From NCBI RefSeq assembly GCF_026151205.1, contig NC_087077.1:10471983-10531982 (forward strand): 60,000 nt of DNA. Reading direction: 5' to 3'. The notes below the pieces were generated by a model, which was not told where the DNA came from, ran no database searches, and was given only the letters and a program-made list of their open reading frames with translations. The first letter of the stretch is position 1. The number at the start of each line of letters is the position of its first letter. Source of the stretch: Bolinopsis microptera. Lineage: Eukaryota; Ctenophora; Tentaculata; Lobata; Bolinopsidae. Below, in pieces: positions 1 through 11,390 of the stretch. The translations under genes and the position numbers were made by a program.

Positions 1-122
1 AACTCTAGTAACTTCATAGTTCATAGCAACTCTCAAGTAAATCTAGTAACTTCAAAGCAACTCTCTAGTATCTCTCTAGTAACTCTCTAGTTACTAACCA
101 GTTTCTCTCTAGTTACTCCTTT

Positions 123-3100
123 TTACGCCTGATCTCCGTTCGCAGTTGTGCAGCACGCTACAGACGCATTAATCACTTGACCTGCGAAAGCTACTATTGC
201 CAACACCAGCCATATGATAGATAAGATGGAAATACCATAATATGAGCCATTTATCACCACAAGGGCAATCAACACAACGAGGACCCCAGTTACTAGTGCT
301 GAAATAGGATTGTTTAGTCATTTATAATCACTTATAATGGGCATGTTCGGCACTTTCGAAAGAACATAGATAGACCAATAATTAGTGACAGTTCAGCTAT
401 TAATTGGAAACAGTTAAAAAACAATCCTGCTAAATCAATTAAAATTTTATTAACTGACATGAAATTCCTCCGAGGACGATTGTTGTGATTTTGAGGATGC
501 TGGAATCTGGAATTAAGAAGGATGTTGTAAAAATATAGCTCACAAATTCACGTTATCACTTCCCACTCAATTATAATATAGTAAGTGGACACTGGACACT
601 GTATGGGTTCACATATCTTTACAAACAACTTTACAAATTCTGGGATCAATGTTGCTACTCACTTGTTTTGTACCAAGAACCTTCTCCGCCTGAAAATGTA
701 AACATTGTTAAATAAATGCAAAGAAGACATTTCTTTCTGCAGATTGTTAACGTTTTTTTTTTCTTTCTACAGAAATCCCCGCTACTCGCTAGCATTCAAG
801 CATTGAGTACAATCACTATTATATATAATATATCTCATTTTCCTCCATTACAGCAGTACAATACTGATGTGACTTTGTTTAAAGAAAAGAAAGGGGTAAA
901 AAGGAAAAACAAATTGGTAATAGAAAACTAACCAGCGAACATCTGAGCCAATCTGAATCCTAGGAGTAGACAGGCCACTAGAGCCATCACCAAGTAAATG
1001 ATACCGTAAATTCCTGAAAAAGTGAATAATAACATCAAACCTACCTTAGAATACCCAATTTTCAGAACAAAAGGTGTAATATCACAATGCTGGCAAGCAT
1101 GACCGTCGCCCTTATATTCACAATACTATTTACCCCCTTTACTATTTACCCCCTTTATTATTTACCCACCTTTACTATTTACCCCCTTTACTATTTACCC
1201 CCTTTACTATTTACCCCCCCTTACTGTTTACCCCCATTCTAATTCAATGTTTGACAGGATGATGACAGGAATAAAAAATAGTTATGTGGAGGTTTTTAAG
1301 AAATTTGCGCAAAATACGCGCCAGCATGTTATACGAAATTAGGTAAAAAACCCAAAATCGCCATATTCAGGTGCCTTAAACACCACGTTAAAAATGAGTA
1401 AGAGATCTGAAACTTTGCAGGGCGTCTAGACGATGACCAAATCGACTGTAAAACAAATTTCAAGTTACAGGAGTATTGAGAAGTTTTTTTTTGGAGAACG
1501 AGATAGGTTTTTTTTTTTGGAAAACGAAATTAGATATATACAGAATAGTATTACAGGTTATATATAATGAATATCATCATTGTCAAAAATAAAAACCAGT
1601 CCATGGGACTGAAAAAATTAATTAACTTTCGATTCGAAAGAGTTAAATTCTAAATCATCCATGTTAGATAATTCTACAGTTCTATTTGAGGTTTTTCTAG
1701 ATCCTCTTATACATAATAAAATCATTTTTCTAATTAAAAAAGATAACTTACACCGATAATAATTAATAATATCGTTGTAATTCTGTTTTTGTTTATATGC
1801 AAGTTTATTGCATAGTAGTTTCTCGAACGTCTTAGCCTGCGGTCCCATGCCACCCGTCACTGAGTAGATTAATGGAGCAAATGATCCGTGCTCTACATTT
1901 AAAATCCTTTCGTTGTAACATCTGGATTTCTGTTTCTCGGCATTCTCCATGACTTTCTTTGTCGAATGTTGAAGGTAGGAATTAGAATTAGGATTAATTA
2001 CCTTAACATCGAAGAAAGCCACTTGGCCTGCCCTATAGAAACCACGAGCTTTTATATCCGGTCTCGCCTGGTCACCCGTAAGTGTCGAAGACCTCGTGAA
2101 CTGCTCTCCTTCTAGTTCTTGAAGCTGAGGTTCAACTTCAACGTCCGAGCAAACCGTCTTCAACAAGCCTGCTAAAAAATCCCTAATTTCGTTGTGTCTG
2201 ATAATGATGTAGCCACCAAGGTGGCAATTCAGAGAATGGTTCACATCAAAAGTTTTTCCGCATGGACATTGTGATGGTAAACGATCCAGATCTAAGTTGT
2301 ACCGCAATCTGATAGAATCCCTAAATTCAGATTTATTTAGAACGAATCCATGTTTTCTTAGTGGTAGACATGAGAGCCAATTTGAGCTCCCTGGTTCGCT
2401 AATCTGATCCAAAACCCTTGCAGTCTTCTTATCAACCTTTTTAAGTATGTTCTCTTGTTGTTCTTTATATTCAGAAACACGTTGTTTTAATATATCTTGA
2501 AGCTCATCTGTCGATTCCGAGAAGGTTGTAGCAAGCGATTTGCCTTTCATGGAATTTACCAGTCCCCGGGTTACCAAAAGCGATGCAGCATGCTCTCTTT
2601 TTGCCAAATACTCCAACTGTGGCATTCCCATACCTCCGTTCTTTAATGGTAATGACATAAGCTCTCGGTGTATAGGAGATATTGGACAACCAAATATAGT
2701 CGGAATGAGCTCGTGTGTGATAATTTTGTCAAGAGGGCCCATATAAGAGCTGATATCTAGTGTCCTCATAAAATATGTAAATTTGTGGCGGACACCGTGT
2801 GTGAAACAAGCGTATGCTGCCTGAGGTTGTGATTTGGCAAAATGTACTAACTTTTTTAGCATATCACTCCACTCAACTACCAGGTTGTTAATGTAAGTAT
2901 CCTTGAATTCAGGCGTCCCCAGCACAGCTCCTAAATGCCTTTGACCATCTATCCTGATATCTATATTGCAATCTGAAAATATTTCCTGAGCGGAATGTAA
3001 ATGTTCAGGATTTTTCAGGATTAAGCAAGATTTCTCCTGGTTCACGAAGTAGCCATACTTAAGTCCTTCTACAATGATATCTTTCCACCAGCCTAAAAGT

Positions 3101-5656
3101 GCGTGAAGAGTACCCACCCCTGTGGCGTCATCTGCTAACCACACTTGTGCCACTTTTTCGTGATCTTCTAATTTCCGTAGTACTGGTAAAGTTGCAATGG
3201 CAAAGAGCGACATTGCCAGGTTATCGCCTTGGGTTGTACCCTCCCGACTGGGGATTTCTGTTCCCCCAACAAATAGCCGACAAGGTTTGCGGTACATGTT
3301 GATTGCAATAATGCTCAACTCCGGGCATAGTACTCTCACGTTGTGTAAGAGAGCTTGTCTGTTAACGGAATTAAAAGCGTTACTGGCGTCAACTAAAATC
3401 ACCGCCTCCGCAGATTCTGTTTCGAATTGTTCCCGCATGTAATGCATTGCAGCTTCCGATCCACTTTTTAGTCCTGTACAAACCTGCAGTGGTCCAGCCG
3501 CAACTTGGATGGCTGTTTTCAATTCCCAACTCAAGCATTTGCCGACTATTCGTCTAAAAGTCTCCCCTATTCCTATTGGCCTCACCCCTGGGCACTTGTT
3601 TAGCGGGATGAGTCTACTGTTAACGTAAGAGTCCAACAGATCAGGGTTAAAGGGTTTTGATGCTATCAACCTTGCAAACTTAGCTATCTCCTCTCTCAAT
3701 TTCTTTCCTTCTTCTTTAAAATTCTTATGCGTCAAAATGAATCTAAAAAATTCCGCATCAGTTTGTGATGGTCCAGCAGACCCGTTGGTAAATTTTGCCG
3801 CCCTAAATACCATTGTCTCATCTATATTATAAAACAACGATTCTTCTATTTCTTCGATTGGTCCAAAAAGTAAACTATTATCCATTATAGGCATTGGTTT
3901 TGGATGTTTCTTCAATAGCTGATCCATAGTCTCTGTAGACATTTCTAGTATTCCTTTATTATCATTATCGCACAACATGCGCACTGCAGAGCTGACTTTC
4001 CCTTCAAACATGAGGTTGGCAAATGTTCTCGCACAATCCTTTTCTTGCTTCCGAGAGCTCCTCGCTAGCTGTCGTTGTATAGTTCTTGCTTCCCTCATAA
4101 GTGCAGAAATATTCCCCTGCCTCCATAATTCTATCCTTTTTTTCAACAGGACTTTATGTTCAGCTGTTTTACTTTTTGCAGATGGCTTTTGCAGAAGCAA
4201 AGCAGGAAGAACAATAAATGTTTTGATTGATGAACCCTGAAAAACTGATCCCGTATTAAAATGTTCAAGCCAAGTAGATAATTCCTTTACAAATTCCCTC
4301 CCTATCTTACATGTCGGGGGCTCAAAAATATTCTTTTTCCAATGTACAATTTCCTCATAACAACTGTCAATTTGTTCTTTAAACTCCGTGCATTCTGCTG
4401 GTAAGTCATCATGCTCACTGTTTATTGGTGATGGTAAATACGGAGTCCGTTGATGTATTCGAATCGCTGTGTCTGAAACCTGGCACGATTCCAGCATTTC
4501 ATCCAAAGGAGAGTACTGTCCAATGAATGAAAAAAAAGCAACTCAAAACAACATAAAAAACCAAACAATCACGAGATATTTGACAGTTTTTGGGTTTTCC
4601 AAATAGTTTCTGATTATTCTGATTTGCGACAAATGATATTGCACTGTTAGGATAATCACGAGATAGGTGGGAACGAGATTGCTTAAATCACTGAAAATTG
4701 TTATTTTCATGATTTTTATCAACTTTGGAGTTCCGTTGTGATCCAAGTTATTTTTGAAATCTTCTGAAACTTTGCATGCTTATCAAACTATATATAAAGT
4801 ACCACTATGCAAAAATTTACGGTGAATCAATATTTTATGCGCACGCAACGTCCGCTTAAAGATTGCACGTGCGAAAGGTGAGAATCGTGCTCATTCGTGA
4901 TTTCGAATAAATTCTGCTTTCCCACGATATTTAAATGGCATTATATATGAATTTAATGCCAACTTGAATGAGTAAAAAGTGCCATATTCAGTCAGATATC
5001 GACAGATATGCCTACTTAAACACAAGGAAATGTTTTAAAAGGTAAAATTTCGAAATCGTTGAAATTACCTCCTTATAAATATTAATAATAATAGTGATCA
5101 GGTTAAATTTCAACTTTGTAAATTATCCTGATATTATAAACAAAAAGAGATGATATTTGACCAAAACCCATAATCATGGGTAGAGTGGACCGCTGCCAGT
5201 GTCTCTCTTTTCCAAACAAAAGGGAATGATATTAATTTGAATAACCGTCCGCAAATGCAAATTGATACCGAGAATGAAATCGGTCGCTCGCTTTTTCCAT
5301 TCAATAAGCTTTATTACAATTCGTATAAAGCTGTGAATGTCAATGAATGGGAAAAGCGAGCGACCGATTTCATTCTCGGTATCAATTTGCATTTGCGGAC
5401 GGTTATTCAAATTAATATCATTTCCTTTTGTTTGGAAAAGAGAGACACTGGCAGCGGTCCACTCTACCCATGATTATGGGTTTTGGTCAAATTTTTATAT
5501 ATAATTTATGGAATCATGCTAAGTTTGTTCAAAAATGTTCTATGATTTATCAGACTTACCCTGTCCACTACTACCAGAGAGTTGAATCATGAGAAATAAA
5601 ACGAGTTGGGCAAGAGCAGCTGCGCCTATTCCAATCGTTCCAAGAAGTGCCGACAT
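123..5656 (-). CDS. Four-helix small membrane protein, copy 1
   Basis: A four-exon gene read on the minus strand: exon 1 5656-5560, exon 2 1013-933, exon 3 689-663 (27 bases), exon 4 298-123, ending in TAA. All junctions are GT-AG (donors GTAAGT, GTTAGT, GTGAGT) and phases agree (1,1,1), giving 126 residues. The protein starts MSALLGTIGIG and has four hydrophobic stretches at about residues 3-27, 34-55, 69-88 and 90-112, a short polar loop GGEGSWYKT encoded by the micro-exon, and a C-terminus with paired Cys (VACCTTANGDQA). I do not recognise the family; it is tetraspan in outline but lacks a tetraspanin CCG loop. Intron 1 is swollen to 4.5 kb by a retrotransposon and a MITE, so expression of this copy may be impaired. 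The gene model is my own reading of splice sites, supported by conservation in two further copies. Confidence 0.82.
1125..1245. repeat. Tandem 16-bp TTTACTATTTACCCCC repeat
   Basis: Seven or so tandem copies of a 16-base unit with small variations in the poly-C part. It lies just inside the left edge of the 4.4 kb insertion and is absent from the other gene copies. It may be the terminal tail of an inserted element. Confidence 0.85.
1618..4506 (-). CDS. RLE-type non-LTR retrotransposon polyprotein (reverse transcriptase plus restriction-like endonuclease)
   Basis: One uninterrupted 962-codon ORF that lacks introns. Reverse transcriptase motifs are visible: VDASNAFNSV (motif A, about residue 371), REGTTQGDNLAM (motif B, about 421) and WLADDATG (motif C, about 456). 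Motif C carries the catalytic Asp pair but has Leu where most enzymes have Tyr or Phe. Downstream is a CxC-x9-H-x3-C zinc motif (about 747-762) followed by RPDI (about 815) and FFDVKV (about 831). This is the PD-(D/E)XK arrangement of restriction-like endonucleases found in R2/NeSL-type elements. I see no N-terminal zinc finger or Myb domain, so the 5' end may be truncated or belong to a lineage without them. It lies in intron 1 of the copy 1 gene in the same orientation. The open frame suggests recent insertion. Confidence 0.9.
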   Translation of the reverse strand: MDEMLESCQVSDTAIRIHQRTPYLPSPINSEHDDLPAECTEFKEQIDSCYEEIVHWKKNIFEPPTCKIGREFVKELSTWLEHFNTGSVFQGSSIKTFIVLPALLLQKPSAKSKTAEHKVLLKKRIELWRQGNISALMREARTIQRQLARSSRKQEKDCARTFANLMFEGKVSSAVRMLCDNDNKGILEMSTETMDQLLKKHPKPMPIMDNSLLFGPIEEIEESLFYNIDETMVFRAAKFTNGSAGPSQTDAEFFRFILTHKNFKEEGKKLREEIAKFARLIASKPFNPDLLDSYVNSRLIPLNKCPGVRPIGIGETFRRIVGKCLSWELKTAIQVAAGPLQVCTGLKSGSEAAMHYMREQFETESAEAVILVDASNAFNSVNRQALLHNVRVLCPELSIIAINMYRKPCRLFVGGTEIPSREGTTQGDNLAMSLFAIATLPVLRKLEDHEKVAQVWLADDATGVGTLHALLGWWKDIIVEGLKYGYFVNQEKSCLILKNPEHLHSAQEIFSDCNIDIRIDGQRHLGAVLGTPEFKDTYINNLVVEWSDMLKKLVHFAKSQPQAAYACFTHGVRHKFTYFMRTLDISSYMGPLDKIITHELIPTIFGCPISPIHRELMSLPLKNGGMGMPQLEYLAKREHAASLLVTRGLVNSMKGKSLATTFSESTDELQDILKQRVSEYKEQQENILKKVDKKTARVLDQISEPGSSNWLSCLPLRKHGFVLNKSEFRDSIRLRYNLDLDRLPSQCPCGKTFDVNHSLNCHLGGYIIIRHNEIRDFLAGLLKTVCSDVEVEPQLQELEGEQFTRSSTLTGDQARPDIKARGFYRAGQVAFFDVKVINPNSNSYLQHSTKKVMENAEKQKSRCYNERILNVEHGSFAPLIYSVTGGMGPQAKTFEKLLCNKLAYKQKQNYNDIINYYRCKLSFLIRKMILLCIRGSRKTSNRTVELSNMDDLEFNSFESKVN
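5157..5491. mobile_element. Palindromic MITE, arms about 140-165 bp
   Basis: The left end TTTGACCAAAACCCATAATC is repeated inverted at the right end, and the two arms are nearly identical over their whole length. The ORFs read from the two strands are therefore almost the same peptide (starting MNNRPQMQ), which is a palindrome artefact and not a gene. A diverged half copy lies at 21617-21770. Confidence 0.88.
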
Positions 5657-6545
5657 ATTTACTGATAGTCAGAGTCTTGATCTATGTTTATCTTGATTTT
5701 GGTGTGATAATTCTGTTTAGAAATAGATACTCATGCTCAGTTAAAACACAAAAACATTAAATAAACACATGAAATACATAAATAAACCTTATATCGGCCG
5801 AATAATATTAATTTGAATTTGATTTTATGGTGGCTATTTCAAATTAAACTTAATCTTATAACTTTATAATCTAATATATTGTATCGAGTCTAAGATAAAC
5901 GCTAAAACGCTAAAACGCACGGTACTAAAAATGGCACGAAATCGAACTTGCTGCCGAACTTACAGTCGAACTTTCTTGCGACTAGCATAAATATGTATAA
6001 CTTAATAATCTCACTTCTTCGAACGTCTACTTTTAATCTCTCCACAAGACGCGACAGCGATCGTTCGTGACAGACGGTGGCAAGTCTGGTGTTTTAGCCC
6101 AAGTTTTGCATTGTTCTCCGCATGTGAGCCCTTGTTTTGCTTTGTTTGTCCAGAAGCCCGTATTGTTTAGCTATTTTGAACCAATTAATTGATTCTTGAT
6201 AGAGCTCGTCCGTTCTGTTGTCTCATTGATAGTTAAAGTAAACTTATTCAGATACTGCACTCCGATTGGTGGAACTTTTCTACGGGTGGCGCGTCTGGTA
6301 ACCATGGCATCACCCTATTGTCTAGTCTCCGCACGACAATTAGGTTTATAATTTAACGTCATTAACTTCAGTCTCTGATTTGAGAAGTTTGGGGAGAATT
6401 GTAGACTGTCCAGCATTCAGTCCAGGATAATCCATTGTTCCCACACGTGTGGGGATTCTAGGCTCGAACTATGACACGTGAGATGTGATAGTAAAGATTA
6501 GTCTGGAAAATCACAGCCGCCGTTATTATTAGGTTTTGCGATAAG
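5657..6545 (-). promoter_or_regulatory. Upstream flank of copy 1, conserved in tandem copies
   Basis: This stretch 5' of the copy 1 start codon is shared with copy 2 (9021-9284 and 10042-10660) and partly with copy 3 (13010-13090, 14955-15400). It contains no convincing ORF. It is the likely promoter and 5' UTR of the membrane-protein genes because it is the only region conserved upstream of all three. I cannot point to individual control sites. Confidence 0.4.
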
Positions 6546-6566
6546 TGCAATCTTTTCTTCAATTAT

Positions 6567-6800
<234 letters not shown>

Positions 6801-7403
6801 TAGTCAACTGGGAAATTATTTTGTACATTACCAATTACAATATCATAGAAAACTGATTAACTTGGTTGAGTTGCAGGTACTATAAAGTGAAGGAAATGTT
6901 ACATTTATTTTACAAGAAAGACACTAGCAGTTAGGCTTTTATTAATTTATAAATAGAAGTACTTATTTAAATCAGCAACAAGGATAAATAATATAGTCAC
7001 CACAAAAATCCCCAAAAATATCAAGCGTAAATCATGCATAAATCCCGTAAGGCGTGAGTTTGTAACTTTGTGATTTTTGGTAGGGAGCATCACGACTCTC
7101 GACAAAGTAGTTTTGAAATAGAAAAAATAGAACAGGGTAAATTACTGATAAACTTGCTTGGAATATCCTTATCAACTCCGCGTTAACTTGTATCACTTAA
7201 CTATTCTGATAACACACTATTATAACTCTCTAACAACTGACCAGTATCTCCATAGTAACTCCTTAGCAACTCTCTAGTTATAACTCTAGTAACTTCATAG
7301 TTCATAGCAACTCTCAAGTAAATCTAGTAAATTCAAAGCAACTCTCTAGTATCTCTCTAGTAACTCTCTAGTTACTAACCAGTTTCTCTCTAGTTACTCC
7401 TTT

Positions 7404-8532
7404 TTACGCCTGATCTCCGTTCGCAGTTGTGCAGCACGCTACAGACGCATTAATCACTTGACCTGCGAAAGCTACTATTGCCAATATCAGCCATATGATA
7501 GATAAGATGGAAATACCATAATATGAGCCATTTATCACCAAAAGGGCAATCAACACAACGAGGACCCCAGTTACTAGTGCTGAAATAGGATTGTTTAGTC
7601 ATTTATAATCACGTATAATGGGCATGCTCGGCACTTTCGAAAGAACATAGATAGACCAATAATTAGTGAGAGTTCAGCTATTAATTGGAAACAGTTAAAA
7701 CAATCCTGCTAAATCAATTAAAATAATATTAACTGACTTGAAATTCCTCCGAGGACGATTGTTGTGATTTTGAGGCCGCTGGAATCTGGAATTAAGAAGG
7801 ATGTTGTAAAAATATAGCTCACAAATTCACGTTATCACTTACCACTCAATTATAATATGGTAAGCAGACATTGTGAGCGAATCACCTTTGTGATGAAGTT
7901 AATACTGCATGGCTTCACATCTCTTTACAAACAACTTTACAAATTCTGGGATCAATGTTGCTACTCACTTGTTTTGTACCAAGAACCTTCTCCGCCTGAA
8001 AATGTAAACATTGTTAAATAAATGCAAAGAAGACATTAATTCTTTATGCAGATTGTTAACGTTTTTTAACAGAAATCCCCGCTACTCGTTAGCATTCAAG
8101 CATAGAGTACAATCACTATCTCATTTTGCTCCATTACAGCAGTACAATACTGATGCGACTTTTTAAAAAGAAAATAAAGGGGTAAAAAGGAAAAACAAAT
8201 TGGTAATAGAAAACTAACCAGCGCACATCTGAGCCAATCTGAATCCTAGGAGTAGACAGGCCACTAGAGTCATCACCAAGTTAATGATACCGTAAATTCC
8301 TGAAAAGGTGGATAATAACATCAAACCTACCGTAGAATACTTAATTTTAAGAACAAAAGGTGTGATATTTTTATATATAATTTATGGAATCATGCTAAGT
8401 TTGTTCAAAAATTTTCTATGATTTATCAGACTTACCCTGTCCACTACTACCAGAGAGTTGAATCATGAGAAATAAAACGAGTTGGGCAAGAGCAGCCGCG
8501 CCTATTCCAATCGTTCCAAGAAGTGCCGACAT
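7404..8532 (-). CDS. Four-helix small membrane protein, copy 2
   Basis: Exons on the minus strand: 8532-8436, 8299-8219, 7995-7969 and 7579-7404, in the same phases as copy 1, for 126 residues with no stop or frameshift. Introns are compact (136, 223 and 389 bases), which shows the ancestral layout. Compared with copy 1, most differences are silent or conservative (for example Phe to Cys near the end of exon 2). A 477-bp element sits 5 bp upstream of the ATG and would lie in the 5' UTR or displace the promoter. Function is unknown; four predicted helices suggest a membrane protein. Confidence 0.85.
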
Positions 8533-8537
8533 ATTTA

Positions 8538-9014
8538 GGGGGGTCCAAGGGGAACTTTGGGGAGTTTTGGGGAACTTTTTTTTGGGGAACTTCAGGAAAC
8601 CTGGGGGACTTTCCCAAAGTTCCCCAAAAAATTATCAATGAAACAAATAATTTTGGGGAATTTTGGGGAACTTTTTTTTGGGGAACTTCAGAAAGTTCCC
8701 CAAAATTCCCCAAAATTCCCCAAAGTTCCCCAAAAAAATTATAATGCCAAACAAATTATCATGCTGCATGTATCAACAAGTAAGTTAAGATTATACCTTA
8801 TAATAACATACATGTTAACATTAATGGGTATTAATGTATATTAGAGAAATTTTGAATAATTTTGAATAATTTTGAATAATTTTAAATAATTTTGAATAAT
8901 TTTGGGGAATTTTGGGGAACTTTGGGGAGTTTTGGGGAACTTTTTTTTGGGGAACTTCAGAAATCTTGGGGGACTTTCCCAAAGTTCCCCAAAGTTCCCC
9001 TTGGACCCCCCCCC
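8538..9014. mobile_element. 477-bp inverted-repeat element 5 bp upstream of the copy 2 start codon
   Basis: The element is flanked by the 6-bp direct repeat TATTTA (8532-8537 and 9015-9020), and the undisturbed site is seen in copies 1 and 3. Its ends are inverted (GGGGGGTCCAAGGGGAACTT and complement), with internal repeats of GGGGAACTTT and GAATAATTTT. No transposase is encoded. The target duplication overlaps the last base of the copy 2 initiator codon triplet. Confidence 0.88.
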
Positions 9015-9284
9015 TATTTACTGATAGTCTTGATCTATGTTTATCTTGATTTTGGTGTGATAATTCTGTTTAGAAATAGATACTTGATGCTCAGTTAAAA
9101 CACATAAACATTAAATAAACACATGAAATACATAAATAAACCGTATCGGCCGAATAATATTAATTTGAATTTAATTTTATGGTGGCTATTTCAAATTAAA
9201 CTTAATCTTATAACTTTATAATCTAATATATTGTATCGAGTCTAAGATAAACGCTAAAACGCTAAAACGCACGGTACTAAAAAT

Positions 9285-9346
<62 letters not shown>

Positions 9347-10041
9347 AACCATATTAAAGTATATTAAGTATATCCCCGGGTCAAAATCGGAAAAAATCCT
9401 ACATTTTAATATACTTTAATATACCTACAATTCGAAGATTTATATTCTTCGTTAAGATTTACATGATGAACTATATTTTTCACTCAGATTCGCAAGATAA
9501 GCCTGTTTTAGGACTAGTACATGAATTTCCATCCAGATTGGTCAAAAATTGGCTGAGCTATGAGCTTTAAAAAATATGCCCATATTTGGGCATACGCTTT
9601 TGTCCAAATTCGCTTTTGCCCAAATTCGATAAAATTTCAATATTTTTTAATGAGACTAACTCTATGTGAAAGATGTAACTCAGTGTTTGTTGGATATAGT
9701 GGATACTAAGTAAAAAGACCTCCATGAACAAAATTGGGAAAATTGCACATAATATCTCGGTTCAGAATACTAGCCAAAATAACTTCATTAAAATTGAAAT
9801 AACTCCATCAGTTTTCAATATTTTTTCAAGAACTTTTTGGAATCGATTAAGGATTGCATTTCAAGCTTATTTTGGGCAAAAATTTTTGATGTAGGCCTCC
9901 AAGGAGATAGGGATATATTAAAGTATATTAAAGTATATTAAAGTATATTAAAGTATATCCCCGGGTCAAAATCGGGAAAAATCCTACATTTTAATATACT
10001 TTAATATGGTTGGCCCCCCCCCCCCCCCCCCCCCCCCCCCC
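9285..10041. mobile_element. Foldback element bounded by poly-G and poly-C tracts
   Basis: The insert splits the duplicated upstream flank at AAAAATGG and is bracketed by that sequence. It starts with 60 consecutive G (9285-9344) and ends with 28 C (10014-10041). Inside these lie inverted termini of CCAACCATATTAAAGTATAT. Internal sequence includes repeated AGTATATTAA units and a segment resembling the 13.8-14.9 kb palindrome. There is no coding capacity. Homopolymer lengths may be affected by assembly. Confidence 0.85.
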
Positions 10042-10678
10042 AAAAATGGCACGAAATCGAACTTGCTGCCGAACTTACAGTCGAACTTTCTTGCGACTAG
10101 CATAAATATGTATAACTTAATAATCTCACTTCTTCAAACGTCTACTTTTAATCTCCCACCAGACGCGACAGCGATCGTTCGTGACAGACGGTGGCAAGTC
10201 TGGTGTTTTAGCCCAAGTTTTGCATTGTTCTCCGCATGTGAGCCCTTGTTTTGCTTTGTTTGTCCAGAAGCCCGTATTGTTTAGCTATTTTGAACCAATT
10301 AATTGATCTTGATAGAGCTCGTCCGTTCTGTTGTCTCATTGATAGTTAAAGTAAACTTATTCAGATACTGCACTCCGATTGGTGGAACTTTTCTACGGGT
10401 GGCGCGTCTGGTAACCATGGCATCACCCTATTGTCTAGTCTCCGCACGACAATTAGGTTTATAATTTAACGTCATTAACTTCAGTCTCTGATTTGAGAAG
10501 TTTGGGGAGAATTGTAGACTGTCCAGCATTCAGTCCAGGATAATCTATTGTTCCCACACGTGTGGGGATTCTAGGCTCGAACTATGACACGTGAGATGTG
10601 ATAGTAAAGATTAGTCTGGAAAATCACAGCCGCCGTTATTATTAGGTTTTGCGATAAGTGCAATCTTTTCTTCAATTA

Positions 10679-10703
10679 TGTGAGGGTGAGGGTGAGGGTG
10701 ATG

Positions 10704-10784
<81 letters not shown>

Positions 10785-10788
10785 AGAT
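10679..10788. repeat. (GTGAGG)n minisatellite, about 18 units
   Basis: The counterpart of the 6567 array in the second tandem unit. It is half as long and has one GTGATG variant unit. It is missing from the third unit, where the flank is diverged. The length difference shows the array changes faster than the surrounding duplicate. Confidence 0.96.
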
Positions 10789-11390
10789 AGTCAACTGGGA
10801 AATTATTTTGTACATTACCAATTACAATATCATAGAAAACTGATTAACTTGGTTGAGTTGCAGGTACTATAAAGTGAAGGAAATGTTACATTTATTTTAC
10901 AAGAAAGACACTAGCAGTTAGGCTTTTATTAATTTATAAATAGAAGTACTTATTTAAATCAGCAACAAGGATAAATAATATAGTCACCACAAAAATCCCC
11001 AAAAATATCAAGCGTAAATCATGCATAAATCCCGTAAGGCGTGAGTTTGTAACTTTGTGATTTTTGGTAGGGAGCATCACGACTCTCGACAAAGTAGTTT
11101 TGAAATAGAAAAAATAGAACAGGGTAAATTACTGATAAACTTGCTTGGAATATCCTTATCAACTCCTCGTTAACTTGTATCACTTAACTATTCTGATAAC
11201 ACACTATTATAACTCTCTAACAACTGACCAGTATCTCCATAGTAACTCCTTAGCAACTCTCTAGTTATAACTCTAGTAACTTCATAGTTCATAGCAACTC
11301 TCAAGTAAATCTAGTAACTTCAAAGCAACTCTCTAGTATCTCTCTAGTAACTCTCTAGTTACTAACCAGTTTCTCTCTAGTTACTCCTTT

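Larger units (their letters stand above)
1079..5491. mobile_element. 4.4 kb composite insertion in intron 1 of copy 1
   Basis: In copy 2 the intron runs continuously through the sequence AAAGGTGTGATATTTTTATA. In copy 1 the same sequence is split, with the left part ending near 1079 and the right part resuming near 5491. The inserted block contains a 16-bp tandem repeat, an RLE-type retrotransposon and, at its right edge, a palindromic MITE. Comparison of paralogues defines the insertion directly; the exact joints are uncertain by a few bases. Confidence 0.8.

Noticed and set aside
5174-5473. Twin 78-codon ORFs starting MNNRPQMQ on both strands
   Set aside because: They are arms of a palindromic MITE and encode the same peptide only because of the symmetry.
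8447-9098. ORFs with repeated Gly-Glu-Leu-Phe or Lys-Val-Pro-Gln units
   Set aside because: They come from the GGGGAACTTT iterations of the 477-bp element and cross its boundary into host sequence.
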